From positions 1 to 64,000 of the forward strand of contig NZ_FNIX01000012.1 of NCBI RefSeq assembly GCF_900104175.1: a stretch of 64,000 nucleotides of DNA. The letters run 5' to 3'. A model generated the notes under the pieces. It saw only the letters and a list, made by a program, of their open reading frames with translations, was not told the DNA's origin and searched no databases. The number at the start of each line of letters is the position of its first letter. Within the stretch, counting starts at the first letter, position 1. The translations under genes were made by a program, and so were the position numbers. This stretch comes from Lentzea jiangxiensis. Lineage in GTDB: Bacteria; Actinomycetota; Actinomycetes; Mycobacteriales; Pseudonocardiaceae. Of this stretch, positions 60,985 to 64,000 are shown one piece after another.

Positions 60985-63771
60985 TCAGCCACCCGCCACC
61001 TGCACCACCCTGCCCAGTGCCGAGCTCGCCTCCGACATGGCGTTAGCGAGCTCGTCGAGCGACCTCAGGAGCAGCCGCTGCGGACCCGCCTCCAACGCGG
61101 TCACGCAGTGGGCGCTACCGCGTTGAGCCAGCGTGACGAAACGACTCCAGTGCTGCTGAGCCACCGCGTCGGGCACCCGGAAGTAGCGTTGTGCGTCCTG
61201 CGCGATCTGCCCGAACTCGGCGCAGGTCTTCCTCAGCGGCAAGACGTCGACCTGACCCGTGGCGGATCCGGGTGCGTTCAACGCCTCCGTGTGGCGCTTC
61301 ATGATGTCGGCGAGGCGCCGGTTCAGATCCATGCCACCGTAGCGGGTCCACGCGTACACCTGAGCGGCCTGAGTGCGGGCTGGAACCTGCGCGGTCGCGG
61401 CGGGTGCGAACACCGCCGTCACCTGGCCTTCGGACACCTCGCCGCTCGACCGGTCCCACAGCGCCGCCCCGGTGGCGGCGACCGCGACCGCGGCGACGCA
61501 GAGACCGGCGATCACTCGGCGGCGCACAGCCAGCGTGCCTGGCGCTCGTGCCGCGACCACGGGCGCTCGCCGGACGATTCCGACCACAGCGGCGGCGACG
61601 AAGGCCGCGATCGTGGCGATCACGAACACGGGAGCGAGCATCGTCCGCAGAGCCATGCCGGACATGGCGAAGTGCGGACCGCAGGTCGACTCCACCACCC
61701 TCAGCGGCTCGGCGCAGCCGTCCAGGGACAGGAACACCAACGCCAACCCGAGCCCCGCCACGGCCGCCACCTGCGCGGCGATCAGGGCAACCAGGAGCCG
61801 GTAGCGACCGGCCAGCACGGCGGCGACGACCGCGGCCACCGCCGGCGCCGCGACCACCACCACGAACACAGCCGTCTGGTACGTCAACGCGAACAGCGCG
61901 CCCGATCCCGGAGGCAGAGGCCGCCACGTGTGCAGATATGCCTGCATCGCCACCACGGCGGCGCCTGCCACGGCACCGCCGGCCACGCCCGGCAGCAGCG
62001 CTCGCCGCAGCAGAGGTACCGGTGCCTCCCTGACCACGACGACGCCGGCGAGGGCCGCCCGCAGCCAGCGCGGCGTGCCGTCCGCCGGCCGCACGGTCCA
62101 GGCGAGCAACGGCACGATCCACAACGCGCACACCGACACCACGGCCAGGACCGGGGTGGACAGGCCGTTCAGCACCGGCATCCCCGCGGCGACGGCGGAC
62201 AACACCGGCGCGTGGTCCGTGGCAGGACCGCCCAGGCCCCGTACGAGCAGGTCCCGAACCTGATCGGTACCGATCGGCGTGCCGCGCGTGTACACCGTGC
62301 CGTTGCTCTGCCACCAGACGAACCACGACGACAACGCCAGCCAGGCGGCCCCCAACGCGGCGGCCATCACCGGCCACGTCGTGCGTCCCACGACGGCCCA
62401 AAGTCGCGCGCACTGACCGATCCACCACACGAGCCCCGTGCCCGCCAGTACGACGAGCAGCAGGAACTCGGGGTGCGGGGGCAGCCATTCGGTCACCGCG
62501 ATCCGGTTCAGGAACAACTCGCCCACGGCGAGCCCTGCCCCGAACCACAGGCCGATGCGCCACCCCGGCGGCGCGGGTCGCGAGGTTCGCACCGAGTGCA
62601 CCACGGCTCTCCACAGCGCGATACCGATCACCCCGACGACGAGTGCCGACGACACCAACGTCAGCGCCTGACCCGTCGACTCGCGGAGCAGACCGCCTCT
62701 GGCCAGGTAGGGCGCCACGTACGACAGCACTTGCGCGTTCACCAGGGTCGCGGCGACGCCGGTGAGGAACATCGGCAGTGCCCGCAACCCGAACAGCTCC
62801 CCGGAACCTGCCACCGCGGCCCGCCGGAGGTCCGACCGCGGGTGGGTGCGCCACAGTTCGACGAACGACGCTGCCCACCGCCTCGCGGATGCGGGTGCCG
62901 TCGTGGTCCAGATGCGCGTGGCCGCGCCCCACCGGGCCGCGGCGAGATCGGCACACACCTCCCGGCTGCGCAGCACGTCCGCACGCGCCAGGTAGACCAG
63001 CAGCACCAGCAGCAGCACCAGGAGAATCCGGCGTGCCTGGATCGGCTGGTCACCCGACCACCAGGTCGGCTGGGCGAGCGTCACGGCTGTCCACACCGCG
63101 TACGGCACCAAGACCGCGCCGAGGAACATGCGCCACACCGCAGTGGTGATGTAGTGCAGGGTGACATCGCCGTTGCGGATGTGCGCCAGTTCGTGGAGCA
63201 CCACACCCCGGAAGTGCTCGGGATCGGTGGTGGCGCTCAGCAGCAGTGTGGCGCTGAGCCGCAACGTGGGCCGCCGGTTGCTCCCGTACACGACCACGCC
63301 CTTGGTCGGATCCACCACCAGCCGCGGCGTCCTGACCAGTCCCGCGGTCGCGACCGCCTCGGCGACCAGCCTGTGCGCGTCGTGCGTGTCGCCAAGTGGC
63401 TTCACCCAACGTGAACGCGCCCGCCACGCGGGTATCGCCCGGAACAGCACGGCGGCGCCGAGCAGCACGACGAGCGGCCATCCCAGCACCACCCACCACG
63501 GCGGCTGCGGTTGATGACGAGCCACGCACTCGTCGTACGCCGGCATCTGCTGGAGCAACACCAGCTGAACCTGAAGGGTGCTCGCGTCGGGATCGGCACC
63601 GCCCGCCAGCAAGCACCCCACGTCGTCCGATCCCGAGACGCCACTGGCGACCTCGCTCATCATCGAGCCGCTGGCGACGAACAGCAGCACCATCAGCAGC
63701 ACGAAGCGGACGGTGGTGCCCGCACCGATCACGCGTTCGTCCGCGCCTGCCGAGACCGGCTCCACCGTCAC
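60985..63771 (-). CDS. Multi-pass membrane M48-type metalloprotease
   Basis: GTG 63771 gives 928 residues. The catalytic motif HELAHIRNGDV is near residue 194, and the third zinc ligand is in RSREVCADLAAARW. At least ten membrane helices flank and follow it. A C-terminal region (about 770-928) is soluble, with DLNRRLADIMKRHTEALN and two spaced Cys (KTCAEFGQ, SAHCVTAL). This is much larger than HtpX (about 290). The stop is 3 bp from the convergent nSTAND stop. Confidence 0.88.
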   Translation of the reverse strand: MTVEPVSAGADERVIGAGTTVRFVLLMVLLFVASGSMMSEVASGVSGSDDVGCLLAGGADPDASTLQVQLVLLQQMPAYDECVARHQPQPPWWVVLGWPLVVLLGAAVLFRAIPAWRARSRWVKPLGDTHDAHRLVAEAVATAGLVRTPRLVVDPTKGVVVYGSNRRPTLRLSATLLLSATTDPEHFRGVVLHELAHIRNGDVTLHYITTAVWRMFLGAVLVPYAVWTAVTLAQPTWWSGDQPIQARRILLVLLLVLLVYLARADVLRSREVCADLAAARWGAATRIWTTTAPASARRWAASFVELWRTHPRSDLRRAAVAGSGELFGLRALPMFLTGVAATLVNAQVLSYVAPYLARGGLLRESTGQALTLVSSALVVGVIGIALWRAVVHSVRTSRPAPPGWRIGLWFGAGLAVGELFLNRIAVTEWLPPHPEFLLLVVLAGTGLVWWIGQCARLWAVVGRTTWPVMAAALGAAWLALSSWFVWWQSNGTVYTRGTPIGTDQVRDLLVRGLGGPATDHAPVLSAVAAGMPVLNGLSTPVLAVVSVCALWIVPLLAWTVRPADGTPRWLRAALAGVVVVREAPVPLLRRALLPGVAGGAVAGAAVVAMQAYLHTWRPLPPGSGALFALTYQTAVFVVVVAAPAVAAVVAAVLAGRYRLLVALIAAQVAAVAGLGLALVFLSLDGCAEPLRVVESTCGPHFAMSGMALRTMLAPVFVIATIAAFVAAAVVGIVRRAPVVAARAPGTLAVRRRVIAGLCVAAVAVAATGAALWDRSSGEVSEGQVTAVFAPAATAQVPARTQAAQVYAWTRYGGMDLNRRLADIMKRHTEALNAPGSATGQVDVLPLRKTCAEFGQIAQDAQRYFRVPDAVAQQHWSRFVTLAQRGSAHCVTALEAGPQRLLLRSLDELANAMSEASSALGRVVQVAGG

Positions 63772-63898
63772 GCTTACCCCCGCACGTCCCCCTGGTCGTG
63801 CGAGTCAGTGTGAGGTCCGCGCGGCCCAGGCGAGCCGGTTCGGAGCCATAACACCCCAATAGGTCAGAGACCCGTCGAAGTGGCTCCGGAACTCGCTG

Positions 63899-64000
63899 TC
63901 AGCGGGTGCCGACCGCGCGGAGGGTGGCGAGGACCAGGGACCGGGTGACCGTGACGACCTCGCTGACGGAGACCTGTTCCTGAGGACTGTGGGCCACCCG
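63899..64000 (-). CDS. M20-type peptidase, C-terminal end (cut by window edge)
   Basis: The minus strand is open from the window edge to TGA at 63899, encoding 33 residues: RVAHSPQEQVSVSEVVTVTR followed by SLVLATLRAVGTR. AHSPQE-V and the final helix are typical of the last part of M20 family peptidases, where such a segment follows the final metal ligand. The rest lies beyond the window. Confidence 0.55.
   Translation of the reverse strand, partial: RVAHSPQEQVSVSEVVTVTRSLVLATLRAVGTR

Noticed and set aside
1..64000. CRISPR arrays, rRNA and tRNA genes
   Set aside because: No regularly spaced repeats, cas-like genes or recognisable RNA gene sequences were seen on either strand.

Overview
The window is very GC-rich, uses GTG starts heavily and carries the gene families of a filamentous actinomycete: Ku with split LigD, an ECF42 sigma factor, WYL and CGNR regulators, and DUF664 and sucrase-ferredoxin-like proteins. 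The best guess from gene flavour alone is Pseudonocardiales (Lentzea, Saccharothrix or Actinosynnema type). A 28-bp sequence at 33696-33723 matches the actinobacterial chromosome-dimer resolution site dif as I remember it. If so, this is chromosomal DNA from the replication terminus, a place where accessory genes collect.

Layout. 1-4.0 kb is debris: the end of an IS5-type transposase, a lipoprotein gene with two frameshifts, a small membrane protein, a chorismate-lyase-like gene and several remnants. 4.0-10.6 kb is one intact 2181-residue secreted RHS/YD-repeat protein with a short basic, hydrophobic C-terminal tip and no visible immunity gene. 11.2-14.0 kb is a damaged recombinase module: an accessory protein, a large tyrosine recombinase and a truncated partner. 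14-33.4 kb is a dense run of regulators and small enzymes: a DGPF/ECF42 pair, an amidase, TetR and WYL regulators, an FAD enzyme, an iron-box-controlled sucrase-ferredoxin protein, SDRs and a ZIP transporter. It also holds a NACHT NTPase that resembles bacterial anti-phage NLR-like proteins, just downstream of a CadD-type transporter.

33.4-38.5 kb holds dif, a second dif-like core 306 bp away, a Xer-type recombinase and the NHEJ operon (ku, ligD ligase/phosphoesterase, ligD polymerase). 38.5-48.1 kb has a GlxA-like regulator and cupin pair. It continues with a peptide-use locus: a coupled oligopeptide ABC transporter, divergent from an M55 D-aminopeptidase and an M20 peptidase. 48.1-57.2 kb contains a PNPOx-fold protein, a DUF664 protein, a secreted M14 carboxypeptidase, an FAD monooxygenase with its TetR repressor and duplicated operator, a hydrolase, a pentapeptide-repeat protein, an ArsR-like regulator divergent from a peptide deformylase, and a long coiled-coil protein. 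57.5-63.8 kb is a membrane nSTAND1/beta-propeller protein facing a multi-pass M48 metalloprotease. The window ends inside an M20-type peptidase gene.

Two general points. At least seven genes or remnants are broken by what looks in every case like the loss of one base; this could be real decay or, more likely, sequence error, so the 'pseudogene' labels should be read with care. Several divergent promoter regions carry clear inverted or repeated operator sequences that pair a regulator with its likely target.
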